Shown here in pieces: positions 1 to 7,776 of a DNA stretch of 15,265 nt. Position 1 is the stretch's first letter. The number at the start of each line of letters is the position of its first letter. The stretch is from Candidatus Hydrogenedentota bacterium (GTDB taxonomy: Bacteria; Hydrogenedentota; Hydrogenedentia; Hydrogenedentiales; GCA-2746185). A program made the position numbers and the translations under genes. The stretch is taken from NCBI GenBank assembly GCA_012965445.1, contig DTSJ01000111.1, positions 1 through 15,265 on the forward strand, given 5' to 3'. A model generated the notes under the pieces. The model worked only from the letters and a program-made list of their open reading frames with translations. It did no database searches and was not told where the DNA came from.

Positions 1-720
1 CATATCAATATTGTTTGGCTGTCGCTTGTGGACCACCGGGAGTGGTACACGGAGCTGATTCCGCGAGCATTTACGCTGGACAATTATGTGACGCTTTTCA
101 GGGAAGACTCTGCGTTTCGCCCGATTCGCAACAGTGTGTGGATGAGTCTTGTTGCGGCGGTGTGTTGTCTGGCGGTGGGGTTGCCTGCGGCGTATCTGAT
201 CGGGCGCAATCGGATTGGCGGGCGCTGGATCAATGTGCTTGTGATGCTTCCGTGGGCATTGCCAGGCACAGTGGTGGCGATGAACTTGATTGCTTCGTTC
301 AACGATTCGTGGATTCCGCTGTACAACACGATTTACATTCTTCCGTTGGCGTATTTTGTTCGTTTTCTTCCTCTTCTGACGCGTATGGCAACGGCGAGCG
401 TGACGCAGTTTGATGGAACGCTTATTGAAGCGGGTCAGACGTTGGGGGCATCTCGAGGATACTGCTTTCGGCGTATCATCGTACCTTTGATGCTGCCGAG
501 TCTGGTTGCAGCAACGGCTCTTGTGTTTGCGTCGAGTCTAGGCGAGTTTGTGGCGACGATTCTGTTGTATACGCCGTCGAATCTGCCGATCGCGATCCAG
601 ATTAACCAGGAATGGCGGGGTTCGGGGCTGGGTTCGGCGTTCGCTTATAGCGTATTGTTGATGATTCTGGTAACTGTGACTTTTTTGGTCTCGCGGCGAA
701 TCGGTTCGAAAACAATTTGA
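1..720 (+). CDS. ABC transporter permease, iron(III)/thiamine type (5' partial)
   Basis: This is an inner-membrane permease subunit of a binding-protein-dependent ABC importer. The frame is open from base 1, so the first codons lie outside the window; 239 residues are visible and end at TGA 718-720. A GTG at 28 is only an internal codon. Several hydrophobic segments are evident, for example around visible residues 47-66, 77-96, 111-128 and 161-180. The cytoplasmic EAA loop that contacts the ATPase is clear near residues 143-163 (IEAGQTLGASRGY, then RRIIVPL). The WALPGTVVAMNL stretch and TLDNYVTLF resemble the C-terminal half of FbpB/ThiP-type two-domain permeases. The substrate cannot be told from sequence; iron(III) or thiamine are family-based guesses. 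No ATPase gene follows, so the partners must lie upstream or elsewhere. Confidence is high for the family and low for the substrate. Confidence 0.88.
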   Translation, partial: HINIVWLSLVDHREWYTELIPRAFTLDNYVTLFREDSAFRPIRNSVWMSLVAAVCCLAVGLPAAYLIGRNRIGGRWINVLVMLPWALPGTVVAMNLIASFNDSWIPLYNTIYILPLAYFVRFLPLLTRMATASVTQFDGTLIEAGQTLGASRGYCFRRIIVPLMLPSLVAATALVFASSLGEFVATILLYTPSNLPIAIQINQEWRGSGLGSAFAYSVLLMILVTVTFLVSRRIGSKTI

Positions 721-785
721 GCCGATGGGCGACAAGGCATACAATACGGTGTAAATCTGGACATGTGTTGGAATCGAATAGACCT

Positions 786-1502
786 ATGAATGTAACCTTG
801 TTTGGTGCCGAAGCCGAACGGCTGGAACCGTTGATAGAATCACATGAGACGTTGTCTCTGGTTGATGAACCTGGGGATGTAGTCGTGTGTTTTGGGGGTG
901 ACGGGACTTTGCTTGCGGCGGAGCTTAAGTGGCCCAATATTCCGAAGGTACCGATCAGGAACAGTCGGCGCGGGATACGATGTATATCTGATCCGCCGGA
1001 GGAAACGATTGCGAAACTCGCCGAGGATTCGTTGGTTCGCACGGAGTACCTTAAACTGGGCTGTCGTGTAGTATATGGGGATCAGGAGAAATCGAGTAAG
1101 GATTTGTTGGCGATCAACGAGTTTACGGTACACATGGGTCGCGTGAATACGGCGGTTCGATTCAAAATATGGTTCGATGATACGGCGTTTGGCGATAATG
1201 ATGATAACGAAATCATCGGTGACGGTTTTATGGTGAGTACTCCTTTTGGGAGTACTGCGTACTTCAATGAGATTACGCGGGGCACGTTTTGGTCGGGGAT
1301 TGGTGTGGCTTTTATGTATGCGCGCGAAAAAACCAACCATGTCGTCTTGCCGGAGGATGTGGTGGTGCGGGCGAGGATTACGCGGGGCCCGGCGATACTG
1401 GCTTATGATAATTCTTCGGAATACATTGAGCTTGTAGAAGGGGATGAGCTGGTCATTCAGCGTCATGCAAAACCTGCCGTTATGCTGGTGCCGGAGGCTT
1501 GA
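786..1502 (+). CDS. nadK: NAD kinase (ATP-NAD kinase family), short form
   Basis: This enzyme probably phosphorylates NAD to NADP in the cytoplasm. The 238-residue protein from ATG 786 carries the family signatures. GGDGT at residues 37-41 holds the catalytic Asp and phosphate-binding glycines, NE is at 111-112, and DGFMVSTPFGSTAY spans 146-159. The usual motif has Thr where this one has Phe154. The region after GGDGT reads PIRNSRRGIRCI instead of the common glycine-rich LGFL-type segment, so this is a divergent short member. The frame stays open upstream to a TTG at 717 that overlaps the permease stop. The extra 23 residues look unlike the family, so I chose ATG 786, although its ribosome binding site is weak. 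The 65-bp gap after the permease suggests possible co-transcription. The gene converges on dcd, 21 bp away. Confidence 0.85.
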   Translation: MNVTLFGAEAERLEPLIESHETLSLVDEPGDVVVCFGGDGTLLAAELKWPNIPKVPIRNSRRGIRCISDPPEETIAKLAEDSLVRTEYLKLGCRVVYGDQEKSSKDLLAINEFTVHMGRVNTAVRFKIWFDDTAFGDNDDNEIIGDGFMVSTPFGSTAYFNEITRGTFWSGIGVAFMYAREKTNHVVLPEDVVVRARITRGPAILAYDNSSEYIELVEGDELVIQRHAKPAVMLVPEA

Positions 1503-1523
1503 GTCTAATCCGCGAGGCATGTT

Positions 1524-2069
1524 TTATTTTTTGGCTGGGGTAACTTCGTTGTCCAGATGGAGAAGGGAGCCAGTGGTTTTGCGCTGGCCTTGATATTTTC
1601 CTCGGTATGGGTTGTCAACTACACCGTCTGCCTTGGCGATGACGAGCTGGCAGATGCGTCGCCCTGCTTCAATACGCATGGGGGCAGCATTTGCATTGTA
1701 GAGTTCGAGGGTGATTGCGCCTTCGAATCCTGGATCTACCCATCCGGCGTTTTGAATGAAAAGTCCGAGTCTTCCCACTGAACTGCGTCCTTCGACGAAT
1801 GCAGTGAGGTTGTCGGGCAGGCGGATATATTCCATGGTTGTTGCGAGTACGAATCCGCGTGTGGGTACGATAAATGTGTCGGCTGTGATTTCTTCATATT
1901 CGGGGGGTTCGGACATTGAATAGACACCTTCGGTGGTTTTCGGAACGAGGAAGGTATTACCGAGGCGCAGGTCTATTGAGGCGGGTTCGACTTGTTCGGG
2001 GTTCATGGGCTCGATTCCGAGTTCCCCGGACTCGAGCAGTTTGTTAATTGTATTGTCCGAAAGAACCAC
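1524..2069 (-). CDS. dcd: dCTP deaminase (bifunctional-type)
   Basis: This is a cytoplasmic nucleotide-metabolism enzyme that deaminates dCTP and supplies dUMP or dUTP for thymidylate synthesis. The 181-residue length is normal for the family. EGRSSVGRLGL at 93-103 is the conserved nucleotide-binding and trimer-contact motif. NAGWVDPGFEGAITLEL at 107-123 contains the catalytic Glu122. YRGKYQGQ at 155-162 is the C-terminal lid motif. The AGW-D-GF form resembles the clade that includes bifunctional dCTP deaminase/dUTPases rather than the E. coli form (AHRIDPGW), so direct release of dUMP is plausible but inferred. Translation starts at GTG, with AAGGGGG at 2079-2085 nine bases upstream. A good sigma-70-like promoter lies at 2118-2147. 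The gene is downstream of the HD-GYP gene on the same strand, with a 108-bp gap, and probably has its own transcript. Confidence 0.95.
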   Translation of the reverse strand: MVLSDNTINKLLESGELGIEPMNPEQVEPASIDLRLGNTFLVPKTTEGVYSMSEPPEYEEITADTFIVPTRGFVLATTMEYIRLPDNLTAFVEGRSSVGRLGLFIQNAGWVDPGFEGAITLELYNANAAPMRIEAGRRICQLVIAKADGVVDNPYRGKYQGQRKTTGSLLHLDNEVTPAKK

Positions 2070-2117
2070 AGGTGTAGGCCCCCTTATTGTTGCGTTGCAG
2101 TCTATATCAAGGAGTGT

Positions 2118-2147
2118 ATTTTATGACAGGGGACGGTGCAAAGACAA
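2118..2147 (-). promoter_or_regulatory. Candidate sigma-70-type promoter of dcd
   Basis: On the minus strand TTGTCT (2142-2147) is followed after 18 bp by TAAAAT (2118-2123). These match consensus at 4/6 and 5/6. The predicted start near 2111 gives a leader of about 40 bases that contains the AAGGGGG ribosome binding site of dcd. Confidence 0.5.
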
Positions 2148-2177
2148 CCGTATGGATTTAGAATCCTTTTCAATCCA

Positions 2178-3977
2178 CTACTTTTTTTTCGGTTTCTTAG
2201 TCTTTTCGACCTTCTTCCTTCTGACTGAAATACCGCTGTCATCTTTGACGGCAATGCCGCTGTCGCTAGACCGATCCAGTTCCGATTCCGCAGCAGTCGC
2301 TAGTACCGCGAAAAACATGTCGTGTTGCGCTTGCAGTTTCACCATGCGGTAGCACACGTTACATTTGTGCAGATCGTCTTCCGCCGAATCCAGAGGGATC
2401 ACTATAAATGCGCTGCAAAATGGGCATACGACGCCTTCGCAGTCGTCATCCTGGGTGCGCTGCATAAATGGCTCGATTCTGCCTTTTTTGAACGCACGGA
2501 CAAATGCATCGACGCACTCGGGGTCGAACTGAGTTCCCTTGCATTTCAGAATGATATCGAGCCCGACTTCGGCAGATCGACCATCGCGATAGGGGCGGTT
2601 GCTGGTAATTGCATCGAAGGTATCGCCAACGGCGACGACGCGACCTTCGATGGGAATCAGATCTCCGACCAATCCGTGGGGATATCCGCTGCCGTCAAAT
2701 TGCTCATGATGATAGAGGCAGTATGGGATCAAGGGTTCGAGCTTTTTGCAATCCTTCATCATGTCAGCGCCGCGCTGGGGGTGTATTTTCATCATGGCGT
2801 ATTCTTCGTCAGTCAGCTTGTCAGCCTTTCCGAGAATAGCGTCTGGTATGGCGATTTTTCCGACATCGTGGAGAACGCCGCCCATCTCAACTTCAATAAG
2901 CCTTTCTTCGCTCCAGCCTAATTCACGGGCGATGGCTACGGAGTATTTCGTGACGCGGAATGTGTGTCCAAGTGTGTAGTGGTCGCGCATTTCGATTGCG
3001 TTGGACAGTAGTCGCAAAGTGGTCTGAAAATCGGACTCCAGCTCGTCGTGATACTGGGCGTTTTTGATGGCTACGGCTGCCGGCCCTGCCAATCCTACGA
3101 GTAATTCCATATCACTTTCTTTGAAAGCATTTGCTGTACCTCGCGTATCGAGATAAAGTATGCCTAGATGCTGCTGGTTGAAGGTCATGGGACAGCACAT
3201 GACTGAGGCGATGTTTCCCATGACTATACTTTGGGCTTCACCGAAACGTGAATCGGCGGAGGCGTCATAAACGAGGACGGCCTCGCCATCGATAAACGAA
3301 CGCTTTATAACGGTTGAACTGACCTGGATGTCTGCGTTTTCTGAGGTGCTGTATTCGTATTTGGATCTCAATTTTCCCGATTCGGAATCGAGCAGCATAA
3401 TGACGGCGTTGCTTGCCGGAACCAGCCTTACAATTTGTTCTACAATTCTTTCGAATACTTTATGCAGGTCGTGTTCCGTGGAGATGATTTCATTTGCTTC
3501 ATAGACCGCCTGTAGGCGCAGCTGTAAGTCCTTTACACGTTCTGCGGATACCGTGTTTGATGAGGGCGTGAACATGGTCTGCATTATTTCTTTTGCGGGT
3601 GCAGCTTTTACATCGCCTTCAACGCCCTTTTTCAGTTTAATTCCACTATCGGATGAGGTGGTATAGAGCGCGAATTCGTCGTCGCTGGATCCTTCCTCGA
3701 ATCTTAGCTCGAAGTTCCCGATCATAAATACTTGACCGTTTTCCAGTTTCACTTCGACAATGCGACGACCATCGACGAAGGTACCGTTTCCGCTGTCGAG
3801 ATCTTTTAAGACCACGCCGCCGTCGGTAACTTCGATGCGCGCATGCGTACGGGAAATGAGGGGACTATTGAGAACCATACTATTCTGCTGGCTGCGCCCC
3901 ATTGTAAAACCATCGGTGATGTCGAACTCCTGATTGGCTCCATCTCCGTTTAATTGTTTTATGCGATGTTTTGCCAC
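2178..3977 (-). CDS. FHA-GAF-HD-GYP protein with C-terminal zinc ribbon
   Basis: This is a probable cyclic-di-GMP phosphodiesterase controlled by phosphopeptide and small-molecule sensing. Domains in order over 599 residues: an FHA domain (about 5-95) with GR 27-28, SRTH 42-45 and NGT 64-66, which bind phosphothreonine in this family. A GAF domain follows (about 155-308). The HD-GYP domain (about 320-505) has H338, HD 370-371, H399, HH 423-424, an intact GYP at 431-433 and D452, so catalysis looks preserved. Then comes a CxxC-CxxC zinc ribbon (C518, C521, C539, C542) and a Lys-rich tail ending KKPKKK. DSGI tags occur at 110-113, 572-575 and 580-583. Translation starts at GTG, with AGGGAG nine bases upstream. 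No signal peptide or membrane segment is visible, so it is a cytoplasmic protein. The stop is TAG. The function of the zinc ribbon and tail is unknown. Confidence 0.93.
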   Translation of the reverse strand: MAKHRIKQLNGDGANQEFDITDGFTMGRSQQNSMVLNSPLISRTHARIEVTDGGVVLKDLDSGNGTFVDGRRIVEVKLENGQVFMIGNFELRFEEGSSDDEFALYTTSSDSGIKLKKGVEGDVKAAPAKEIMQTMFTPSSNTVSAERVKDLQLRLQAVYEANEIISTEHDLHKVFERIVEQIVRLVPASNAVIMLLDSESGKLRSKYEYSTSENADIQVSSTVIKRSFIDGEAVLVYDASADSRFGEAQSIVMGNIASVMCCPMTFNQQHLGILYLDTRGTANAFKESDMELLVGLAGPAAVAIKNAQYHDELESDFQTTLRLLSNAIEMRDHYTLGHTFRVTKYSVAIARELGWSEERLIEVEMGGVLHDVGKIAIPDAILGKADKLTDEEYAMMKIHPQRGADMMKDCKKLEPLIPYCLYHHEQFDGSGYPHGLVGDLIPIEGRVVAVGDTFDAITSNRPYRDGRSAEVGLDIILKCKGTQFDPECVDAFVRAFKKGRIEPFMQRTQDDDCEGVVCPFCSAFIVIPLDSAEDDLHKCNVCYRMVKLQAQHDMFFAVLATAAESELDRSSDSGIAVKDDSGISVRRKKVEKTKKPKKK

Positions 3978-4012
3978 TTTCGATTGCTCCCTATTTCAGC
4001 GTAGTTGTTAAA

Positions 4013-4018
4013 AGTATA
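4013..4018 (-). promoter_or_regulatory. Candidate -10 element for the FHA/HD-GYP gene
   Basis: TATACT on the minus strand lies 36 bp upstream of the GTG start. No good -35 hexamer sits at the right distance, so the promoter may depend on an activator or be misread. Confidence 0.3.
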
Positions 4019-4311
4019 GACGTTTTTGCCGATAAACACCATACAAACGTGTATTTCATGCGAAATTCGAGTTGTGTACTCAACACATCGGATCGCGGGT
4101 GAAAATCTAGTGTATGTAGGTGTCATAACCGGAAAACATGATGTGATGAGTGTTGGAATGTAATGATTCTGTTACAAATTGCAGTGCAACGGTTGGTGAC
4201 GGACAAACAGGGATTTGACTATATTTGTGCAGTGTATACTTGACAGGATGTGCGGGTTACGATAGAGCAACAGTGGCGTTTTGTCGATAAATCAGGGTGA
4301 ATCGTTATTCT

Positions 4312-4336
4312 GAGCATTTGTAATTGAGAGCATTTG
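4312..4336 (+). repeat. 9-bp direct repeat, GAGCATTTG, period 16
   Basis: Two identical copies of GAGCATTTG lie at 4312-4320 and 4328-4336, about 85 bp upstream of the ATPase pseudogene. The spacing of about one and a half helical turns would fit a tandem protein-binding site, but there are only two copies and no known match. Confidence 0.3.
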
Positions 4337-4419
4337 CCCGGTTTGCGGCATATCGATCAGTAAGACCGCTCTGGAATATGAGATTTGGAAATTGGTAGTG
4401 CGGAAGGACGCTAATTAGG

Positions 4420-5392
4420 ATGAATGATGTACATTCGCATCTCATGGCCTATGGTCTGAGGGAGTAGCCTTTTGCTCCAACGGCGGATCCTGGGTATTTT
4501 TATGCTACGCAGGAGCATCGGTCGTGCCTGTATCGGTTGTAGTCGAATATTGATGAGCGTCATGGTATCGCAGTGGTTCTTGGGAACTATGGTACGGGCA
4601 AGACGACGCTTCTCCGCAAATTGATGACAGGGAGATGGCATCTGATCCGGAAAAGTACGATACCGCTGTAATCGGATCTCCGATTCCTTCGTGGACAAGT
4701 TTCTCTTTGTTTGAAGCGATTGTGAACCAGTTTGGGCTTCGACCTGAGAAGCGTTCGTTTGCGGCTTATATGGAGGCGTTGAACAACTATCTGATGGCAA
4801 ACCGGGATCGGATTAACACACTTATCATTGATGATGCGCAGAACCTGAACAAGCGCGGTCAGTTAGAGTTGCTTCGTCTTGCTCAGAATCTTGAGACACC
4901 GCAGCATAAGCTGCTTAATCTTGTTCTGTTTGGTCAGCTGGAGTGGGCGCGGGTACTTGAAGCCGCGCCGAATTTTCAACAGCGGATCAATATGACTTTT
5001 ACGCTTTTCCCGCTAAATACTGAGGACGTCGGTGATCTGATTCGATTCCGATTGGCGCATGCCGGGGCGACAGATGCGCAGGCTCCGGTTTTCGATGACG
5101 AAGCCGTTTCTCTGATTCATCTTTTCTCGGAGGGTAATCCGCGTGTGATCGTAACCATGTGCCGGAATGCTCTGTTGTTCGCTTCTCAAATAAACAAGTC
5201 GGTGGTGGATCGCGAGATTGTGGCTCATACGATTGATAAGACTACGTTGCCCGATGCGGCGAAAGTTGCCGCGAGATAGCAATAGTTGACTATCAACGCA
5301 AACTGCAAGCGTTTCGGGCATCTGAACAGACTGCGGAGGAAGCGGCTCAGGTACCCGCATCGGGGGCGACACCGGATCCGTCCGTGACTTGA
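4420..5392 (+). pseudogene. Broken ExeA-type AAA+ ATPase
   Basis: When intact this would be an ExeA/MshM-like AAA+ ATPase of about 320 residues; family members serve in envelope secretion or pilus assembly. From ATG 4420 the family start is readable as MAYGLRE, then TAG at 4465, then PFAPTADPGYFYATQEHR. A second TAG is at 4540. SNIDERHG and the Walker A motif GNYGTGKTT (4582-4608) follow. After codon 4630 the frame must shift by a missing base in a G run to continue as EMASDPEKYD. Walker B reads LIIDDAQ. A second one-base loss near 5272 restores EIAIVDYQRKLQAFRA, which ends at TGA 5390-5392. TAG is a genuine stop for neighbouring genes, so recoding is unlikely. The rest is well preserved, which suggests recent inactivation. 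The frame at 4635-5279 alone could be miscalled as a gene, but it lacks Walker A. Confidence 0.87.
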
Positions 5393-5400
5393 TTTCGAGC

Positions 5401-5413
5401 GTATTCTGAATAC
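5401..5413. promoter_or_regulatory. Perfect inverted repeat, possible operator
   Basis: GTATTC-T-GAATAC is a perfect 6-bp inverted repeat upstream of the DUF255-DsbD operon. The half-site GAATAC recurs at 5446-5451, immediately before the extended -10 element. The arrangement suits a dimeric regulator. No specific regulator is recognised. Confidence 0.35.
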
Positions 5414-5452
5414 ACTCACACTAGCGAACGATAGGTTAATTTCCTGAATACG

Positions 5453-5461
5453 TGCTACAAT
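5453..5461 (+). promoter_or_regulatory. Extended -10 promoter of the DUF255-DsbD operon
   Basis: TGC followed directly by TACAAT (5456-5461) matches an extended -10 element, with 5/6 in the hexamer. No good -35 is present, as is usual for this class. The start point near 5468 leaves a leader of about 32 bases to ATG 5500. It also argues against the upstream in-frame GTG at 5452. Confidence 0.45.
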
Positions 5462-5486
5462 TCTTCCTTGATGCAGTGCTGGAATC

Positions 5487-5491
5487 AGGAG
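5487..5491 (+). promoter_or_regulatory. Ribosome binding site that fixes the DUF255 start
   Basis: AGGAG lies eight bases before ATG 5500. The upstream GTG 5452 has no such site and would add residues ahead of the signal sequence. Confidence 0.65.
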
Positions 5492-5499
5492 TTTCTCGA

Positions 5500-7764
5500 A
5501 TGGATCGAAATATTTTCCGAGTCGGACTGTTTACCACAGCAGTGGTTTCGACGGTCGCGTTTTGCGCGTGTTCGAACGCGCCCTCCGTATCGACGACGGC
5601 ATTAGAAATACAGGACGCGCAAGAAGAAGTTATCCAAGAGGGGTCTTTGTCAGTGCAGCAAGAGGTTAGCGAACACAAATACACGAACCGTCTTGCTGAG
5701 GAGACGAGTCCCTATCTGCTTCAGCATGCTCACAATCCGGTGAACTGGTATCCGTGGGGTGAGGAGGCCTTGAGCAAAGCGAAGGCTGAAAACAAGCCGA
5801 TCTTTCTCTCTGTGGGGTACTCTTCGTGCCATTGGTGTCATGTGATGGAACATGAGTGTTTCGAAGATGAGGAAGTAGCTGCGCTGTTGAACGAGCACTA
5901 TATCGCCATCAAGGTTGATCGAGAAGAACGCCCGGACATTGATGAAATCTATATGGCGGCGGTGCAGGCGATGACGGGGCAGGGCGGCTGGCCGATGAGC
6001 GTATTTATTACGCCGGATCTCAAGCCTTTCTGGGGCGGGACCTATTTTCCCAAAGAGAGCAAGTATGGTCGTCCGGGATTCATGACAATTCTCAGCTCGA
6101 TCGCCGATTCGTGGAAAACAAAGCGCGAGGAAATTTACGCATCGGCTGACCAACTCACGCAGCATGTGAGCAATATCCTGGCTGCTGAAATTGGAGGCGA
6201 GGATGAGCCCAAGCCCGAGTTAATTACAAACGCCGTGGCTACCCTGACGAAAGCTTTCGACGCTGTGGACGGTGGTTTCGGCGGCGCACCGAAGTTTCCT
6301 GCCAGCTCAAGTATTGCGATGATCCTGCGGGAATACCAGCGCACGGGCGATCCGGCGCAATTGAAGATGGCAACGCTTTCGCTGGACAAAATGGCGCAGG
6401 GGGGTATGTACGATCATCTTGGCGGTGGTTTTGCGCGGTACTCGACGGATGCAGAATGGCTGGTCCCGCATTTTGAAAAAATGCTTTACGACAATGCTCA
6501 ACTGGCGCAGGTCTATCTCGAGGCGTACCAAGTAACGAAAGACCCCTTCTACAAACAAGTGGTGGAAGAAACCTTTGCTTATATCCTGCGGGACATGCGC
6601 GATGAGCGAGGCGGTTTTCACAGTGCGGAGGACGCTGACAGCGAGGGTGAGGAAGGTAAGTTTTACGTCTGGACAAAATCTGAAATCGAAGAGCATCTGG
6701 GCAAAGCGGACGCAAAGATTTTCAATACTTATTACGATGTACGCAAAAAAGGAAACTTCTCTTCGCCGGAAGAATATCACGCGAACCAAAATATTCTGCA
6801 CACACCGATCTCCGACGAGGCAGTTGCAAAGATTTTGAAGATGTCGACGGATGATCTTATTGCGAAGATAGATGAACTTGATCACAAGATACTGGTGGTT
6901 CGAAGCAAACGTGTGCGGCCCGGTCTGGACGACAAAGTTCTTACGGCCTGGAACGCTTTGATGATCACGGCTTTTGCTCAGGGGTATCAGGTGCTTGGGA
7001 ATGAAGAATATCTAGATGCCGCGGTGGAAGCGGCGAGTTTTCTGGTCACGGATATGTATCGGGACGGTGAGCTGCTTCGCACTCATCGCAAGGGGGAAAG
7101 CCGTCTGCCTGCGTATCTCGATGACTACTCATTCACGATTGTTGCGCTTCTCGATGTGTATGAATCTACATTCGACGTGAAATGGATCAAGTTGGCGGAC
7201 GAACTTACGCACACGATGATCGATAAATTCTGGGACGACACGGCGAGCGGTTTTTTCAATACCTCGCTTGATCACAAAAACCTGATCGTGCGCACGCGGA
7301 CTTCGCAGGACAACGCGACTCCGGCAGGAACCTCGCTGGCGACTTACGGATTGCTGCGTCTGGCGAAGTTTACTGACAATGCTGACTACTACGACATCGC
7401 GCGACGGATTCTGATGGACAACTACCCTTATCTGGCTGAACACCCGCAGGGCTTTATGAGACTGATGGCGGCAGTAGATTTTTATCTAAATCCACCCAAA
7501 GAGATTGCTGTAGTCGGCCCGCTCGCGAGCGAGGAGGTATCGGGGCTGCTTGATGTTGCGCGGCATAACTTCGTGCCCAACAAGATTGTTGCGCATCTTG
7601 ATTCGGACGATGCGGCTGCTGACGAAATTACTGAATACCTTCCGCTGCTTGCGAACAAGACCATGATCGATAATCACGCAACGGCTTATGTATGTAAGAA
7701 TTTTGCCTGCAAGCAACCGGTGACTAAGCCTGAGGCCTTGCTGGAACAACTTGAATTGAACTAG
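5500..7764 (+). CDS. DUF255 thioredoxin-fold protein (YyaL family) with lipoprotein-like signal
   Basis: This 754-residue member of the YyaL/SPATA20 family has an N-terminal thioredoxin-like domain followed by a large alpha/alpha-barrel (six-hairpin glycosidase-like) domain. The thioredoxin part starts near residue 63 ([21 protein letters not shown]). It has the CHWC active-site pair at 110-113, followed by HVM, and GGWP at 162-165. The barrel holds [11 protein letters not shown] and EDADSEG motifs typical of the family. Residues 1-24 form a basic-hydrophobic signal ending VAFCAC-SN, consistent with a lipoprotein (C24, less likely C22); the lipobox is imperfect. Known relatives are mostly not exported, so an envelope location is unusual and inferred. 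The gene ends 12 bp before dsbD with the same orientation, which suggests DsbD reduces its cysteines. The substrate is unknown. Confidence 0.93.
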   Translation: MDRNIFRVGLFTTAVVSTVAFCACSNAPSVSTTALEIQDAQEEVIQEGSLSVQQEVSEHKYTNRLAEETSPYLLQHAHNPVNWYPWGEEALSKAKAENKPIFLSVGYSSCHWCHVMEHECFEDEEVAALLNEHYIAIKVDREERPDIDEIYMAAVQAMTGQGGWPMSVFITPDLKPFWGGTYFPKESKYGRPGFMTILSSIADSWKTKREEIYASADQLTQHVSNILAAEIGGEDEPKPELITNAVATLTKAFDAVDGGFGGAPKFPASSSIAMILREYQRTGDPAQLKMATLSLDKMAQGGMYDHLGGGFARYSTDAEWLVPHFEKMLYDNAQLAQVYLEAYQVTKDPFYKQVVEETFAYILRDMRDERGGFHSAEDADSEGEEGKFYVWTKSEIEEHLGKADAKIFNTYYDVRKKGNFSSPEEYHANQNILHTPISDEAVAKILKMSTDDLIAKIDELDHKILVVRSKRVRPGLDDKVLTAWNALMITAFAQGYQVLGNEEYLDAAVEAASFLVTDMYRDGELLRTHRKGESRLPAYLDDYSFTIVALLDVYESTFDVKWIKLADELTHTMIDKFWDDTASGFFNTSLDHKNLIVRTRTSQDNATPAGTSLATYGLLRLAKFTDNADYYDIARRILMDNYPYLAEHPQGFMRLMAAVDFYLNPPKEIAVVGPLASEEVSGLLDVARHNFVPNKIVAHLDSDDAAADEITEYLPLLANKTMIDNHATAYVCKNFACKQPVTKPEALLEQLELN

Positions 7765-7776
7765 GGAGACAGATCC

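Larger units (their letters stand above)
3978..4419. other. Non-coding region between divergent genes
   Basis: This 442-bp AT-richer stretch separates the minus-strand HD-GYP gene from the plus-strand ATPase pseudogene. I see no convincing open frame and no tRNA. It holds a -10-like TATACT for the HD-GYP gene (4013-4018, minus). A plus-strand TTGACA at 4240-4245 has only a poor partner (TAGAGC after 17 bp). A direct repeat of GAGCATTTG lies at 4312-4320 and 4328-4336. These could be relics of the control region of the dead ATPase gene. Confidence 0.5.

Noticed and set aside
717..785. TTG 717 overlapping the permease stop as the nadK start
   Set aside because: The added 23 residues are not family-like, and ATG 786 gives a normal N-terminus. 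Translational coupling cannot be fully excluded.
2154..2166. GGATT-TAG-AATCC palindrome as terminator of the HD-GYP gene
   Set aside because: Only a 5-bp AT-rich stem, with no T run on the minus strand.
4215..4240. TTGACT and TATACT as a promoter
   Set aside because: Both hexamers are good, but the 14-bp spacer is too short for normal sigma-70 use.
4465..4542. TAG read as an amino acid (pyrrolysine-like recoding) in the ATPase gene
   Set aside because: TAG ends the HD-GYP, DUF255, DsbD, ScpA and DUF1800 genes here, and the same ATPase also carries two frame losses.
4635..5279. A stand-alone 214-residue ATPase gene
   Set aside because: It lacks the Walker A region, which is readable just upstream in another frame; it is a fragment of the pseudogene.
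5452..5499. GTG 5452 as start of the DUF255 protein
   Set aside because: No ribosome binding site, it lies inside the likely promoter, and it would add 16 residues before a good signal sequence preceded by AGGAG.
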